From: Marinomonas aquiplantarum
Lineage (GTDB): Bacteria; Pseudomonadota; Gammaproteobacteria; Pseudomonadales; Marinomonadaceae
Reading direction: 5' to 3'
Assembly: GCF_003314975.1 (NCBI RefSeq)
Contig: NZ_QNRF01000005.1
Span: 1-64,000 of the forward strand
Length of the DNA stretch: 64,000 nucleotides
The position numbers and the translations under genes are program-made. The notes beneath the pieces are model-generated. The model did not search any database. It saw only the letters and a list, made by a program, of their open reading frames with translations, and had not been told where the DNA came from. The stretch's first letter is position 1. Every line of letters begins with the position of its first letter. Positions 17,918 to 27,060 of the stretch are shown piece after piece.

Positions 17918-17953
17918 AATCCGCTCCCAGTGAATGAGAGCGGATTTTTTTTT
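17918..17953 (+). terminator. Intrinsic terminator after mlaC
   Basis: AATCCGCTC (17918-17926) pairs with GAGCGGATT (17938-17946) across an 11-base loop and is followed by a run of T. It closes the mlaFEDC operon. The next 220 bases up to the OmpA-like gene hold no gene I can support. Confidence 0.9.
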
Positions 17954-18171
17954 CGTCTTGATATAAGCTGGCTGCTTACTTCTTTGGCTTATAAAGTGCT
18001 ATGGCTTGGTGTGATTCATGATGTGCTTTGTAGGGTGTTTCGAGTGGTTGGGGATTTAGTTGATATTCTGATGATAGGTTGCAGGGAGATCTTAAATAAT
18101 GCGTGTGGAATCGCCACAGAGACCAATCCTTTAAAGTGGAATGAGCCTGTTATGAGGGATGAAGGAAGGTT

Positions 18172-18831
18172 TTAGTTTTTGCGGTTGTATGCCGTGTTAG
18201 TGCTTTGATCAACACTGTAGATGGTCCAGCGTTGGTTAGCAAATTGCTGTTTTGCAAAAACTTCCGCGACAACACGGCGGTTTTGGCTGCGGCCTTCGGT
18301 TGTTTCATTCGTAGCAATAGGGCGAGTTTCGCCATAGCCAACGCCTTTTACTCGATCAGCTTTGATACGGAAACTGTCAACCAAAACATCGGCAATAGCA
18401 GAGGCGCGTTTCTGAGACAGAGCGCGATTTGATTCTGCGGATCCTAGGCTATCCGTGTGACCTTCAATAACCACAGTGCTGGTTGGGTGTTCACGAAGGA
18501 ATTTTGCAAGGTCTTTTAGTTCGGAATAGAAACGAGGTTTGATGTTGGCTTTGCCAGAATCAAACAATATGTTTAGTTCAACCGAGAGTAATTTGGAGCT
18601 TTGATTTGGGCAGCCTTCATTGTCTATGGCTGAGCCAATAGGTGTATCAGGGCAAAGGTCTCGAGCGTCAATCACGCCATCACGATCGGTATCTGCAAGA
18701 CGAGCCTTTACATTTGACGCATACAGACTTTCGGCTGTGGCGAAATGACTAAAGGCAAGCAGGCTGGCTGCAATGCTGATGTGTTTGAACAATGACGTCA
18801 TGAATAATTGGCTCTTTATACAACTTACCAA
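18172..18831 (-). CDS. OmpA-family peptidoglycan-binding protein
   Basis: This 219-residue protein has a signal peptide, then a calcium-binding thrombospondin type-3-like segment (DTDRDGVIDARDLCPDTP, about residues 47-64). A C-terminal OmpA domain follows (LNILFDSGKANIKPRF, VVIEGHTDSLGSAESNRALSQKRA, VGYGETRPIATNETTEGRSQNRRV). The NxxLSxxRA and GR-xxNRR peptidoglycan-contact residues are present. It lacks an outer-membrane barrel, so it probably anchors the envelope from the periplasm or outer membrane. It faces the mlaC end convergently. Confidence 0.88.
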   Translation of the reverse strand: MVSCIKSQLFMTSLFKHISIAASLLAFSHFATAESLYASNVKARLADTDRDGVIDARDLCPDTPIGSAIDNEGCPNQSSKLLSVELNILFDSGKANIKPRFYSELKDLAKFLREHPTSTVVIEGHTDSLGSAESNRALSQKRASAIADVLVDSFRIKADRVKGVGYGETRPIATNETTEGRSQNRRVVAEVFAKQQFANQRWTIYSVDQSTNTAYNRKN

Positions 18832-18930
18832 CTAGCTTAAGTCAAAAAACAACCAGTAGCTATGGGGTTTTTGTATCTTTGTTTTATTAAATTGCTTAAT
18901 TGTAATTTTCTGTTAAGAAGAAGCTGGTTT

Positions 18931-19353
18931 TTACCAGCTTCCTGTATTTTTCATGGAGGCCCAAGGTTCAGCAGGCTCTAACGATCCATCCTTTTGCAGT
19001 AGTTCAATTGAGATGTTGTTAGGGTCTTTGATGAAAGCCATATGGCCATCTCTTGGTGGTCGTAAAATGGTTACACCCATGTTCTGTAGGTTTTCACATA
19101 CTTGGTAAATGTTGTCGACTTCAAAGGCTAGGTGGCCGAATTGATCACCGCCTGAGTAGTTTCTATCATCCCAGTTGTGAGTCAGCTCAACTTCGGGAGC
19201 ACCTTGTTCTGTTGCGTAATAGATAAGTGAAAACTGGCCCTTTTCACTGTCCATACGACGTGTCTGTATCAAACCTAAGCCTTGTGTGTAGAAGGTGTGG
19301 CTTTCCTCTGGCTTGTCTGTTCGTATCATCGCATGTAGGTAACGAATCGACAT
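18931..19353 (-). CDS. gloA: Lactoylglutathione lyase (glyoxalase I)
   Basis: This 140-residue protein has the two beta-alpha-beta-beta-beta modules of glyoxalase I. The likely metal ligands are His7 (RYLHAMIR), the Glu in PEVELTHNW, the His in FGHLAFEVDN and the Glu in ISIELLQ, in the same order as in E. coli GloA. It converts the hemithioacetal of methylglyoxal and glutathione to S-lactoylglutathione in the cytosol. It is monocistronic as far as can be seen. Confidence 0.9.
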   Translation of the reverse strand: MSIRYLHAMIRTDKPEESHTFYTQGLGLIQTRRMDSEKGQFSLIYYATEQGAPEVELTHNWDDRNYSGGDQFGHLAFEVDNIYQVCENLQNMGVTILRPPRDGHMAFIKDPNNISIELLQKDGSLEPAEPWASMKNTGSW

Positions 19354-19440
19354 TATTCTCTCCTTTTGATTTCTGCTTGCTTGGCATTATGGCAATAAGA
19401 TTGAATAAATACAAAAAGTTAAGGTGAACTTACACGCTTT

Positions 19441-19767
19441 TTACTCATCTTCCCATACCCAGCGTAAGGGTTCACCAAAGTCATCATAAATCACTTTTTT
19501 CTTTGGTTTGTTATTGTTTATTTTGGCTGTGGATGGTGGTGAGGGCGGACGCTTTTTCTGTTGAATGGCAGCGACAACATGATTTAGTGGTGTTCGGTCT
19601 TGTCTTGGTTCACTAAAGCCGATGTGACTCGTGTTATACTTGCCATCAACAAGACCTGATTCGCCCATGTCGACTTGTTGGATTTCTCCTTTGGCTTTGA
19701 TAAATTCCTCGACCAAAGACTCGAGTTCTTGTCGTGTCTCTTTTTTTGTGGTTTTAGGTTTTATCAT
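19441..19767 (-). CDS. Small charged protein of unknown function
   Basis: This 108-residue protein has an N-terminal helical stretch (RQELESLVEEFIKAKGEIQQVDMG), a Pro/Lys-rich middle (KKRPPSPPSTAKINNNKPKKK) and an aromatic tail (DDFGEPLRWVWEDE). The EEF-x-KG-x-IQ pattern loosely resembles segments of small RNA-polymerase-associated or phage proteins, but I cannot assign it. It is divergent from yejK with a 95-base gap. Confidence 0.6.
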   Translation of the reverse strand: MIKPKTTKKETRQELESLVEEFIKAKGEIQQVDMGESGLVDGKYNTSHIGFSEPRQDRTPLNHVVAAIQQKKRPPSPPSTAKINNNKPKKKVIYDDFGEPLRWVWEDE

Positions 19768-19862
19768 GGCGCTTATATTATGGAAAATCCTATTGTTAAT
19801 AAAGGTGTTACAGGTTTAATGAAAAAGTCATTAAACATTCATATTAAACGTAGAGGTAGCTG

Positions 19863-20891
19863 GTGTCTATTAGCAACTTAATTGTGCATGAAATTCAAAA
19901 GCACGAAGGCGAACGTAAGGCCATTTTAATTGCGCGTCCGAATGAAAACCCAGTAGACAGTCAGGCGGAGGCCTTGTCGGCACAAGTAACCAATTTATTT
20001 AACCGATCTGGTATGAATACGGGGCGCTTTGCCAATCCTCAAGGCAGTGAGGAGGGGTCTCAGTTACCTGGTTTGTTGTATAAGCATTTTAAAGATAATG
20101 ATTTTGCCGACTTTGCTGCGTTCACCAAAGATTGCGCTGCCGAATATTTAAAACATCTAGAAGCGGTGGAAGAGGCGGAAGGAGGCTTGTTATGGTTTAA
20201 CCATTATGAGCTTCATGATACGCATTTTTTATACATTGTTATGTTGAAGCGTAAAAAGGGTATTGGCCTTGGTGCAGATTTAAGTTTGTCTCAGATTGAA
20301 CAAATCGAGATGGAAAAACTGCATATGGCATTGCGTATCAATTTGACGGCTTGGCAGTCTGGAGATGAAGGGCGCTATATTGCTTTTCGTTTTGGTCGTG
20401 CTCCTAAATTTGAAAGTGAATATTTTACCCAGTTCATTGGTTGCGATGAACCGAAAGCGGCGGCGAAAGAGACTCGTAAGCTAGTAGATTTAACCTCTGC
20501 ATTTTGTCAAGCTGAGGGGATTCCTTCTAAGCAGGCGAATGAATTTAAGAAAGTGGTTTCTGAACATTGTCAGTCGAAAGCGGAAGAGCGTGAACCGCTA
20601 GAAATCAAAGACATTGCGTCACAAGTAGAGTCGCGTTTTTCGGTTGAGCAAGCCAATAAATTCTTAGAGATTGCAGATTCTGATAGTTTTAAAATGGAGA
20701 AAGAGATCTTCGTTGAAAAAGCGGCATTGAAAAAATTGACACGTTTATCAGGCAGCTCTCGTGCTTTAACCTTAAGTTTTGATAGTGATTTATTAGGTGA
20801 GTCTATCGAGTTTGATGCAGACTCAGGCTCTCTTGTGATTAAAGAGTTACCAAAGAGTCTGCTTAAGCAGTTGCAGGCTATTTCGAACTAA
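19863..20891 (+). CDS. yejK: Nucleoid-associated protein YejK (NdpA)
   Basis: This 342-residue protein of the 37-kDa nucleoid-associated family has an N terminus with NLIVHEIQKHEGERKAILIARPNE, a middle block EAEGGLLWFNHYELHDTHFLYIVMLKRKKGIGL and a C-terminal DSDSFKMEKEIFVEKAALKKLTRLSG block. The start is a GTG preceded by AGAGGTAGC. It binds the nucleoid and has been linked to topoisomerase regulation. It is monocistronic. Confidence 0.93.
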   Translation: MSISNLIVHEIQKHEGERKAILIARPNENPVDSQAEALSAQVTNLFNRSGMNTGRFANPQGSEEGSQLPGLLYKHFKDNDFADFAAFTKDCAAEYLKHLEAVEEAEGGLLWFNHYELHDTHFLYIVMLKRKKGIGLGADLSLSQIEQIEMEKLHMALRINLTAWQSGDEGRYIAFRFGRAPKFESEYFTQFIGCDEPKAAAKETRKLVDLTSAFCQAEGIPSKQANEFKKVVSEHCQSKAEEREPLEIKDIASQVESRFSVEQANKFLEIADSDSFKMEKEIFVEKAALKKLTRLSGSSRALTLSFDSDLLGESIEFDADSGSLVIKELPKSLLKQLQAISN

Positions 20892-20932
20892 AGAAAAGCT
20901 TGTTTGCTTGCATGGTTAGCAGATAGGAAGCC

Positions 20933-21583
20933 TTATGAATTAAGGTTTAATAAGGCTTCTAGCTGCTTCATGTTGTCAAACACTTCCGTTGCGCCAGCCG
21001 CCAGTTGCAATTCTGCTGGTACCGTTTCGCTGAAAGCAAACACGCGCATGCCTGCAGCTCGCCCGGCGCGAATGCCTGCCACTGAATCTTCAATAACAAT
21101 GCAATCTTCAGGAGCAACTCCAACGGCTTTTGCGGCTTTTAAATACAGGTCCGGTGCTGGTTTGCCGTGCTCAACGTCTTCTACACAAAAGCGTGTGCTG
21201 AAACGTTCAGCAAGTTCAATTTTATTAAGCTTGAAGTTCATTTCTTGGCGTCTGGCGTTGGTTGCCATGGCAATGGGCGTTTGAATTTTGCTCAATAGCT
21301 CAGTCACACCTTGAATGGGTTCTAATTGCTCTTCCATTAATGCCTGAAATTTGTCGCGATATTCTGCGTCAAAATGAGTGGGCAGAGCTTTGCCAAGCAT
21401 GGCTTCAGCGTTACGAAGGTTTTCTTGATTGGTGAAACCGGTAAATTTATCGTGCAGTGTCTGATCATCCAACTCTAGTCCTTGCTCTTTTAGCATGGCG
21501 CGCAATAAATCGTTTGAAAGATTTTCCGTATCGACGATAACACCGTCGCAGTCAAATAAAACAGCCTTGTAAGAATACGTCAT
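20933..21583 (-). CDS. HAD-superfamily phosphatase (beta-phosphoglucomutase-like)
   Basis: This 216-residue HAD hydrolase has motif I DCDGVIVDTE (nucleophile Asp), motif II ATNA, Lys in HGKPAPDLY and motif IV IVIEDSVAGIRAGRAAGM. The helical cap (residues 18-80) marks subclass I, as in sugar-phosphate phosphatases and phosphoglucomutases. The substrate is not predictable. It faces yejK convergently. Confidence 0.88.
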   Translation of the reverse strand: MTYSYKAVLFDCDGVIVDTENLSNDLLRAMLKEQGLELDDQTLHDKFTGFTNQENLRNAEAMLGKALPTHFDAEYRDKFQALMEEQLEPIQGVTELLSKIQTPIAMATNARRQEMNFKLNKIELAERFSTRFCVEDVEHGKPAPDLYLKAAKAVGVAPEDCIVIEDSVAGIRAGRAAGMRVFAFSETVPAELQLAAGATEVFDNMKQLEALLNLNS

Positions 21584-21812
21584 AAAACAGCTTGTTGGGT
21601 TATGAATGTATGCTGATGATAACGAATTTGCGTGTTATGAAGAAAGTAGAACAGAGTAATAAGCGTGCATTGATTGAGAAAAGGTTATAAAAGAAAAAAA
21701 CGGACAAGAAAGGAAGGGAGGGGTTTTATTATTTTTCTCCCCTTAAGAGAAAATATCTAAGGTATAATCGTACGCTAAGCGTTTGTTATACTGAGGTTGG
21801 CCTAAGCGGCTA

Positions 21813-22001
21813 TTAGCTAGCTTGGCTTAGGGTTTGTGAACGAAGGCTCATCTTCTTGATAGAGCGTACAGTGGCTTTAAAGAAAGCAATAACAGCTTTA
21901 GCTTGACGAGCGCGTTTTTGACGACGAGCGTGGTCTTCAACTGTAGTGTCTTTGTAGCCCCATTTAGCAAGTAGTGCTTCGTATTGTTTTTGAGAATCCA
22001 T
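21813..22001 (-). CDS. Small basic protein of unknown function
   Basis: This 62-residue protein reads MDSQKQYEALLAKWGYKD and then ARRQKRARQAKAVIAFFKATV, a strongly basic helix. I chose the ATG at 22001 because AAGGAGAG lies 6 bases before it; the longer frame to 22103 has no such site. It stands alone between two rightward or convergent units. No family is recognised; the basic amphipathic helix could bind nucleic acid or membranes. Confidence 0.55.
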   Translation of the reverse strand: MDSQKQYEALLAKWGYKDTTVEDHARRQKRARQAKAVIAFFKATVRSIKKMSLRSQTLSQAS

Positions 22002-22152
22002 GAATCTCTCCTTAATTAAGTTGGTTTTTGAAAAATGTTGTTTTATTACAACAAGAGTTATATTAGTTAAGGCTGACCAATTGAACAAACGATCCTTTTT
22101 CACTCTATAGTTGAGTTTTTTTCACCTTTAATAAATTGTAAGGAAAATTGTC

Positions 22153-22629
22153 TTGTACCAAGCATTATCTCTGTTTTCAAAAAGTTGGATTTTTAAGCGT
22201 CAAGATCCAAAAGTAGCGCCAGAAGATTTGGCGCAGATCCACTTTTTGACAGAATCAAAAGCAGAGCAAATTTGGCGTGATTACATCAGTCAGGAGCAGC
22301 TTCATCCTGATCTTTTTACGGAGCAAGATTGGCCCAAGAAAACGCCTGAAGGTATTGAAATCAATAAGGCTCAATGGGAAAAGGCATGGGATGGCGAAGC
22401 GCCAGATTTACCCGAAGAAGTGTTGGCTCATTGCAATCATTGGGGGGAAGACACCACAGTGTATTTTTGTTGCCATAACGAGCAGATCTTTGAGCTTACT
22501 TGGGGTGTGTTTAAGCGTACATGGAAGGCCTTTTTGTTTTTAGATAATGGTCCGATTTTAGTCGGTAAAAAGAAGAAGCAGGCTTTACAGTTTCACTCTA
22601 ATGGCTGGGTGAATTTATTGTTGAGATAA
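22153..22629 (+). CDS. DUF2947-like protein
   Basis: This 158-residue protein is rich in Trp: SKSWIFKRQDPKVAPEDLAQIHFLTES, IWRDYISQEQLHPDLFTEQDWPKK, and HWGEDTTVYFCCHNEQIFELTWGVFKRTWKAFLF. This resembles the DUF2947 family of marine gammaproteobacteria. The start is a TTG with AAGGA nine bases upstream. The function is unknown. Confidence 0.65.
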   Translation: MYQALSLFSKSWIFKRQDPKVAPEDLAQIHFLTESKAEQIWRDYISQEQLHPDLFTEQDWPKKTPEGIEINKAQWEKAWDGEAPDLPEEVLAHCNHWGEDTTVYFCCHNEQIFELTWGVFKRTWKAFLFLDNGPILVGKKKKQALQFHSNGWVNLLLR

Positions 22630-22662
22630 ATTAACTGGATGAAATATAAACAGTTCGAGAGA

Positions 22663-22691
22663 GCATTAATGTAATTTAATTACATTAATGC
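22663..22691. terminator. Inverted repeat between convergent genes
   Basis: GCATTAATGTAA (22663-22674) and TTACATTAATGC (22680-22691) form a perfect 12-bp hairpin with a 5-base loop. It lies between two converging genes, so it probably acts as a bidirectional transcription stop, although it is AT-rich and lacks long T-runs. Confidence 0.5.
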
Positions 22692-22740
22692 TTGGTGTTT
22701 TGCTGGGAGCGTTCATTAAGTCGGTCCTTTGGGTTTATTT

Positions 22741-23466
22741 TCATTGCTCATTACCTCGCTTGCGACTGTTTAAGCAAGCCTGATTAAATGCTTGGTAATA
22801 ACTTAGCAAATTTTCACTTTGCTGAGTGTATCCTAAGCTATCTAATAGCATGGCGGTGACTTCTGCGGTAGCAAACTGCATGTCATGTTTTGAGTGCCTG
22901 ACTAAGAAGGAACGCTGTGCTGCTTGATTGATTTCAAAATGCGGAATGTGCTTGAGCCATTCGCTTTGATGGAACATCTTACTGGCTTGTTTCCAGGTGC
23001 CATCAAGAATCACAAAGGTGTGTGGTTTATCTGTCTTCTCCTCTGTTCTTACGAGTTCTAATTGATTTCTTACGGTTCTTTCTTGTTGCTGGGCTGTTTC
23101 TGTATTGGGAAACAAAATGGTGCAGCTTTCTTTACGCTCATCTAGAAGATTGAGAAGGGCTGGTTCGGGCTCTGTTCTGCTCCACATAAATGCTTGAGTC
23201 TGATTTGGGAAAAGGTCTGCGATTAAGCGTCCACTATTAGTGGGTTTGTGGATTTCGTCTCGATGGTAAAGCAGAATGAACTGAAGGGCGCTGTTTTGCG
23301 CTTGTCGGTGGTCACAAAAGCAGGCGAATTTCGCCATTAAGCAACAGGCGCATCGCTTGGCGTTTGAGCCTCGTGCTAAAAAAGGTCTCATAGCTTTGGC
23401 TTGGCTGTCTTCTCGTAATTGGTCGACAGCGTGTTTTGGAAACAGTCTGGTCATTGTTGTCTTCAT
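22741..23466 (-). CDS. DTW-domain tRNA-uridine aminocarboxypropyltransferase
   Basis: This 241-residue protein has a zinc-ribbon-like cysteine cluster CACCLMAKFACFCDH (residues 38-52), the conserved LLYHRDEIHKPTNSGRLI, and the family motif LDGTWKQASKM (DxTW). Members (TapT/YfiP) transfer the 3-amino-3-carboxypropyl group of S-adenosylmethionine to uridine in tRNA (acp3U47). Which paralogue this is cannot be told from sequence alone. Confidence 0.85.
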   Translation of the reverse strand: MKTTMTRLFPKHAVDQLREDSQAKAMRPFLARGSNAKRCACCLMAKFACFCDHRQAQNSALQFILLYHRDEIHKPTNSGRLIADLFPNQTQAFMWSRTEPEPALLNLLDERKESCTILFPNTETAQQQERTVRNQLELVRTEEKTDKPHTFVILDGTWKQASKMFHQSEWLKHIPHFEINQAAQRSFLVRHSKHDMQFATAEVTAMLLDSLGYTQQSENLLSYYQAFNQACLNSRKRGNEQ

Positions 23467-23734
23467 TTTTTGGGTAGGGCGTCATTATGGTTTTTTTGAG
23501 CATAATGTCTATGGGCGTTTTGGTTATTAAAAATGCCATCTGGTGTTATTGTCATGTTGGTCTGTAATGTATAAATTTGTTAATAAAATTGGCGAATTTA
23601 CACTTTGCTGAGAATAGCTTTAAACAAATTATGCAAATACAGAGGAATGAATTGGAAGCTTCTTTTTAGCGCTGTTCGTGGCCTCTTTCTCACGCTAAGG
23701 TGTGAGATATTATTTTGGTACTACTGAGTTATTT

Positions 23735-24499
23735 ATGAGTCGTTATATCTCTCCCGTGTTGTATGTTCTTCTGATGTTAGTGGGATGTATGGCATTTGTT
23801 TCAATTGCTGGTGTGCGAGTGGGGATCTTCGAACCACTGACAGGTTTTTCCATGTTGCGTAAAAGTGTCTATGCTTCATTGGTATTATCGTTATTGGCTA
23901 TTGTTTCATTGGGCGCTTGTCGTAAAGAAAAAAACATCGGTAGTCAGCGTTTCTTTTTTTTAGTACTCATTGTGTCTCTCGTCTACAGTTTTATGTGGAT
24001 CGGCTTTTATTTACACCGTTCTGGCTTGCCTTCCATCAATGACATTTCTACTGATACTGAGATGCCACCTGCCTTTTTAAATGTAAATTTCATCCGTAGC
24101 TCCAATGAGAACGACCTCGCTTATAATCTAGATTGGGCGCCCATACAGAAGAAGTACTACCCAGATGTTCAGCCTGTATTCACGCAAGAAAGTAAACAGC
24201 AGGTTTATTATGTCGTGGCGGATCTAGTAGAGGATAGGGGCTGGGAAGTGATTGCCAAATACCCCGCAGCGGGTGTTGTTGAGGCAACGGCACGAACACC
24301 AATATTTGGCTTTCGCGATGATGTTGTTATTCGTATTTTGCAAGTTGGTGATGGTAAGGTTCGAGTGGACATGCGTTCGTGTTCACGTGTTGGTCGAGGG
24401 GATTACGGTGTTAACGCTCAGCGTATTGAATCCTTTATGACGGATTTAAACACTCGCCTTGAACGATCTGCTATGCCTAATGTTAATTCTGTTCGATAA
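23735..24499 (+). CDS. DUF1499 membrane protein
   Basis: This 254-residue protein has three N-terminal membrane helices (PVLYVLLMLVGCMAFVSIAG, ASLVLSLLAIVSLGA, FFFLVLIVSLVYSFMWIGFYL). A soluble DUF1499 domain (residues 105-250) follows, with VVADLVEDRGWEVIAKYPAAGVVEATA, GFRDDVVIRIL and VRVDMRSCSRVGRGDYGVNAQRI. The function is unknown. A GTG at 23702 would add 11 residues; neither start has a clear ribosome binding site. The 235 bases before it hold no gene. Confidence 0.75.
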   Translation: MSRYISPVLYVLLMLVGCMAFVSIAGVRVGIFEPLTGFSMLRKSVYASLVLSLLAIVSLGACRKEKNIGSQRFFFLVLIVSLVYSFMWIGFYLHRSGLPSINDISTDTEMPPAFLNVNFIRSSNENDLAYNLDWAPIQKKYYPDVQPVFTQESKQQVYYVVADLVEDRGWEVIAKYPAAGVVEATARTPIFGFRDDVVIRILQVGDGKVRVDMRSCSRVGRGDYGVNAQRIESFMTDLNTRLERSAMPNVNSVR

Positions 24500-24589
24500 T
24501 AATTTCGCTTTTTTGCATTGAAAATCTGCTCGTCATTGAAAATCAGATAGGCTAGGCTTTGATGATTATTCAGTAAAGGGCATGGTGAC

Positions 24590-25177
24590 GTGAGTCTTCG
24601 ACAGCAACAAAAGCAACACACTCGATCCAAAATCAAAGCCATTGCGAAGCAGGCTTTTCTCTCTCAAGGTATTGCCGCCACAAGTACTCGTTATTTAAGT
24701 CAGCAGGCGGGCATCGCAGTAGGCACCTTGTTTGTGCATTTTCCCGATAAGCTGGCCTTGGTGAAGGATATCTTTTTTGATGAAATGGATGTTGCACTAA
24801 GGTCTGGTGCTCAAGCCCAATCTCATTGTGTATCACCAATTGAATATCTATCCCAGATGGCACAGGTCTTGTTCCATTTCTATGACGAATACGCGGAGTT
24901 TACCCGAGAAGTCTTGCTAGACAGCGTGGTAACGGGCGGCTTTCACACTAATCAAATTGCGATCATCTCCGAAGGTATAGTAAAACGCTTCCAGCAAGTG
25001 GGTGTAGACGAAAAAACGGCACACATTTTTGCTGAAAATATGGTTGCAAATTATTGGTTCGTCTTGTTGGAAAGTGTGCCAAAAGGGCAGCTCGGGCAGG
25101 CTGCCATGGGGCGCTTGAAGACCTTGAATTTACCCTTTGAAATCTCTTATCAAAACGCCGCAAAGAAAGCCCAATAA
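24590..25177 (+). CDS. TetR-family transcriptional regulator
   Basis: This 195-residue protein has a TetR-type HTH in its first 60 residues (KIKAIAKQAFLSQGIAATSTRYLSQQAGIAVGTLFVHFPDKLALV) and a helical ligand-binding domain after it. The start is a GTG preceded by AAAGGG. No adjacent transporter or enzyme gene on the other strand suggests its target; it follows the DUF1499 gene by 90 bases. Confidence 0.85.
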   Translation: MSLRQQQKQHTRSKIKAIAKQAFLSQGIAATSTRYLSQQAGIAVGTLFVHFPDKLALVKDIFFDEMDVALRSGAQAQSHCVSPIEYLSQMAQVLFHFYDEYAEFTREVLLDSVVTGGFHTNQIAIISEGIVKRFQQVGVDEKTAHIFAENMVANYWFVLLESVPKGQLGQAAMGRLKTLNLPFEISYQNAAKKAQ

Positions 25178-25217
25178 GGTCATTAAGTTCTCTTTTTTAG
25201 CCAAAAAAACGATCAGA

Positions 25218-26975
25218 CTAGTTAAGGTTGTTGGCTTTTCGAAAAGGACCTTGATAGTCAAATAATCGTTCTGTGACTTGCCAGTGTTGCTTGTTCTTTT
25301 TTGCGATCACGAAGTCGGGGGTAGGCAAGTAGTCGACAAAGCGTGCTACTTGTTCCGCTTTGTCAAAGTCTATAGTCTGGCTTGCGTTAGCGATACGACG
25401 GCCAAATACATCATTAAAACTTTGACGAGATTTTTTATAATCAAAGCGAAAGGTTTCCGACAGGGTTAATCCATCCTCATCATGGTAAGTAATTTTCACG
25501 CTGTTGTCTGAGGCCTGAATGGTTGGGCTAATACCAGCGCAGCGCAGCACTTTGTTGTCCTTTAGGTTTAATGCTTTTCGCAGTAGGTCATCCGGGTCAA
25601 TCAGCTTTTCTTGGCAATGTTGACAGTGTCGAGCGGCAATGTCGTTTTCTTCATTGCAATGAGGGCAGCGTTTAAATCGGAACCGATACGAACATTGTTC
25701 TTCACCATGAGGTGTTTCAATCAGTCCGTGGCAACGACGCCCAAAGTGTTCGATGATATTGCCATCGGCGTCTTTTCGCCCCCAAAAGGTATTGGCAAAA
25801 TCACATTCAGGACAATGAATTTGCACGGCAACGGAATCGGCAGTTGGGCGTTTTTCGCCTATCTCTGGCTGGAAAATATTGTAGCCGTTGTTCGTGTAAT
25901 CCAGTACCAAACAATCTTTCTTACCTGGGCTTAAACGCAAACCTCGTCCAACAATCTGCTGAAATAAGCTGATGGATTGTGTCGGCCGTAAAATGGCAAT
26001 GACATCTACATGTGGCGCATCAAACCCAGTGGTCAACACAGACACATTGATAAAATACTTTATCTCTTTGGCTTTAAAGGCCTGTACCAGTGAGTCCCTG
26101 TCTTTATTATTCGTCTTTCCCGTGATGAGGGCAGTTTGATCAGCAGGTAAATAGCTGACGATTTCTTTCGCATGGTCTATGGTGGCGGCGAAGATCATTA
26201 CTCCTTGACGGTCTTGGCTTAGTTGTAGGATCTGTTCACTGATCGCTTGTGTGACGCGTGGGTGTTTGTGGATGAGCTCATTGAGGGCGATATCGTCTGT
26301 ACTGTGTTCACCATCGAGGCTTTCTGTTAATAGGTTAAAATCATAGTGAGCAATGGCGGCGTCGTAATGAATTGGGGGCGTTAAGTAGCCCTTTTTGACC
26401 ATGTGTTGTAGTGGTAATTCGTATATACACTTTTTAAAAAAGGCGTCTTGGGTTGGGCGTGCGTAACCGTGGTAATGTTGTTCATAAATCCAGCTGCTGC
26501 CGAGTCGATAAGGTGTTGCGGTTAGGCCAAGAATTTTTACCTTAGGGTTGAGGGCTTTGAAATGCGCGATGGTGCTTAAATATTGGCCGTCATCGTCTTT
26601 GCCGATACGGTGGCACTCGTCAATAATGACTAGGCTGATCGCTTGATCAAAGCGGTCTAGATTGGCGGAAATGGATTGGATGCTAGCAAAGATGGTTTTC
26701 TCGTGTTGGTTTTTTTGCTTTAAACCTGCTGAATAAATACCAGCGGGGCTGCCTGTTGCTACAAATTTAGCGTGATTTTGTTCAACCAATTCTTTTACAT
26801 GAGCAAGGCAGATAACGCGGCCTCTTGCCAGTCGACTTAACTCAGCAATCACTAAGCTTTTACCGGCGCCAGTTGGCAATACAATGACAGCAGGATCATC
26901 GGAGCGACGAAAATGCGCTAGTGAAGACTCAACGGCTTGTATTTGGTAATCGCGAAGTTGAAAAGCTGTGCTCAT
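25218..26975 (-). CDS. radD: DNA repair helicase RadD (YejH)
   Basis: This 585-residue superfamily 2 helicase has Walker A LPTGAGKSLVIAELSRLARGRV, DEAD-like box IIDECHRIG, motif III LGLTATPYRLG, and motifs V/VI TTGFDAPHVD and QQIVGRGLRLSPGK. It ends in a Cys-rich zinc region (CPECDFANTFWG; CPHCNEENDIAARHCQHC). Length and order match E. coli RadD, which aids double-strand break repair with RecA. It converges on the TetR gene. Confidence 0.93.
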   Translation of the reverse strand: MSTAFQLRDYQIQAVESSLAHFRRSDDPAVIVLPTGAGKSLVIAELSRLARGRVICLAHVKELVEQNHAKFVATGSPAGIYSAGLKQKNQHEKTIFASIQSISANLDRFDQAISLVIIDECHRIGKDDDGQYLSTIAHFKALNPKVKILGLTATPYRLGSSWIYEQHYHGYARPTQDAFFKKCIYELPLQHMVKKGYLTPPIHYDAAIAHYDFNLLTESLDGEHSTDDIALNELIHKHPRVTQAISEQILQLSQDRQGVMIFAATIDHAKEIVSYLPADQTALITGKTNNKDRDSLVQAFKAKEIKYFINVSVLTTGFDAPHVDVIAILRPTQSISLFQQIVGRGLRLSPGKKDCLVLDYTNNGYNIFQPEIGEKRPTADSVAVQIHCPECDFANTFWGRKDADGNIIEHFGRRCHGLIETPHGEEQCSYRFRFKRCPHCNEENDIAARHCQHCQEKLIDPDDLLRKALNLKDNKVLRCAGISPTIQASDNSVKITYHDEDGLTLSETFRFDYKKSRQSFNDVFGRRIANASQTIDFDKAEQVARFVDYLPTPDFVIAKKNKQHWQVTERLFDYQGPFRKANNLN

Positions 26976-27060
26976 GGTTAGATTATCTAGGTGTGTTAAT
27001 CGTGTGGCTACAGTATGATAGCCAAATTGGCAATTTTGCCTGTTTAAAAGTGATTAATCT

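Noticed and set aside
17861-18175. Rightward frame of 104 codons after mlaC, considered as mlaB
   Set aside because: It overlaps the mlaC end and the terminator and has no STAS-domain pattern; its composition looks like non-coding sequence.
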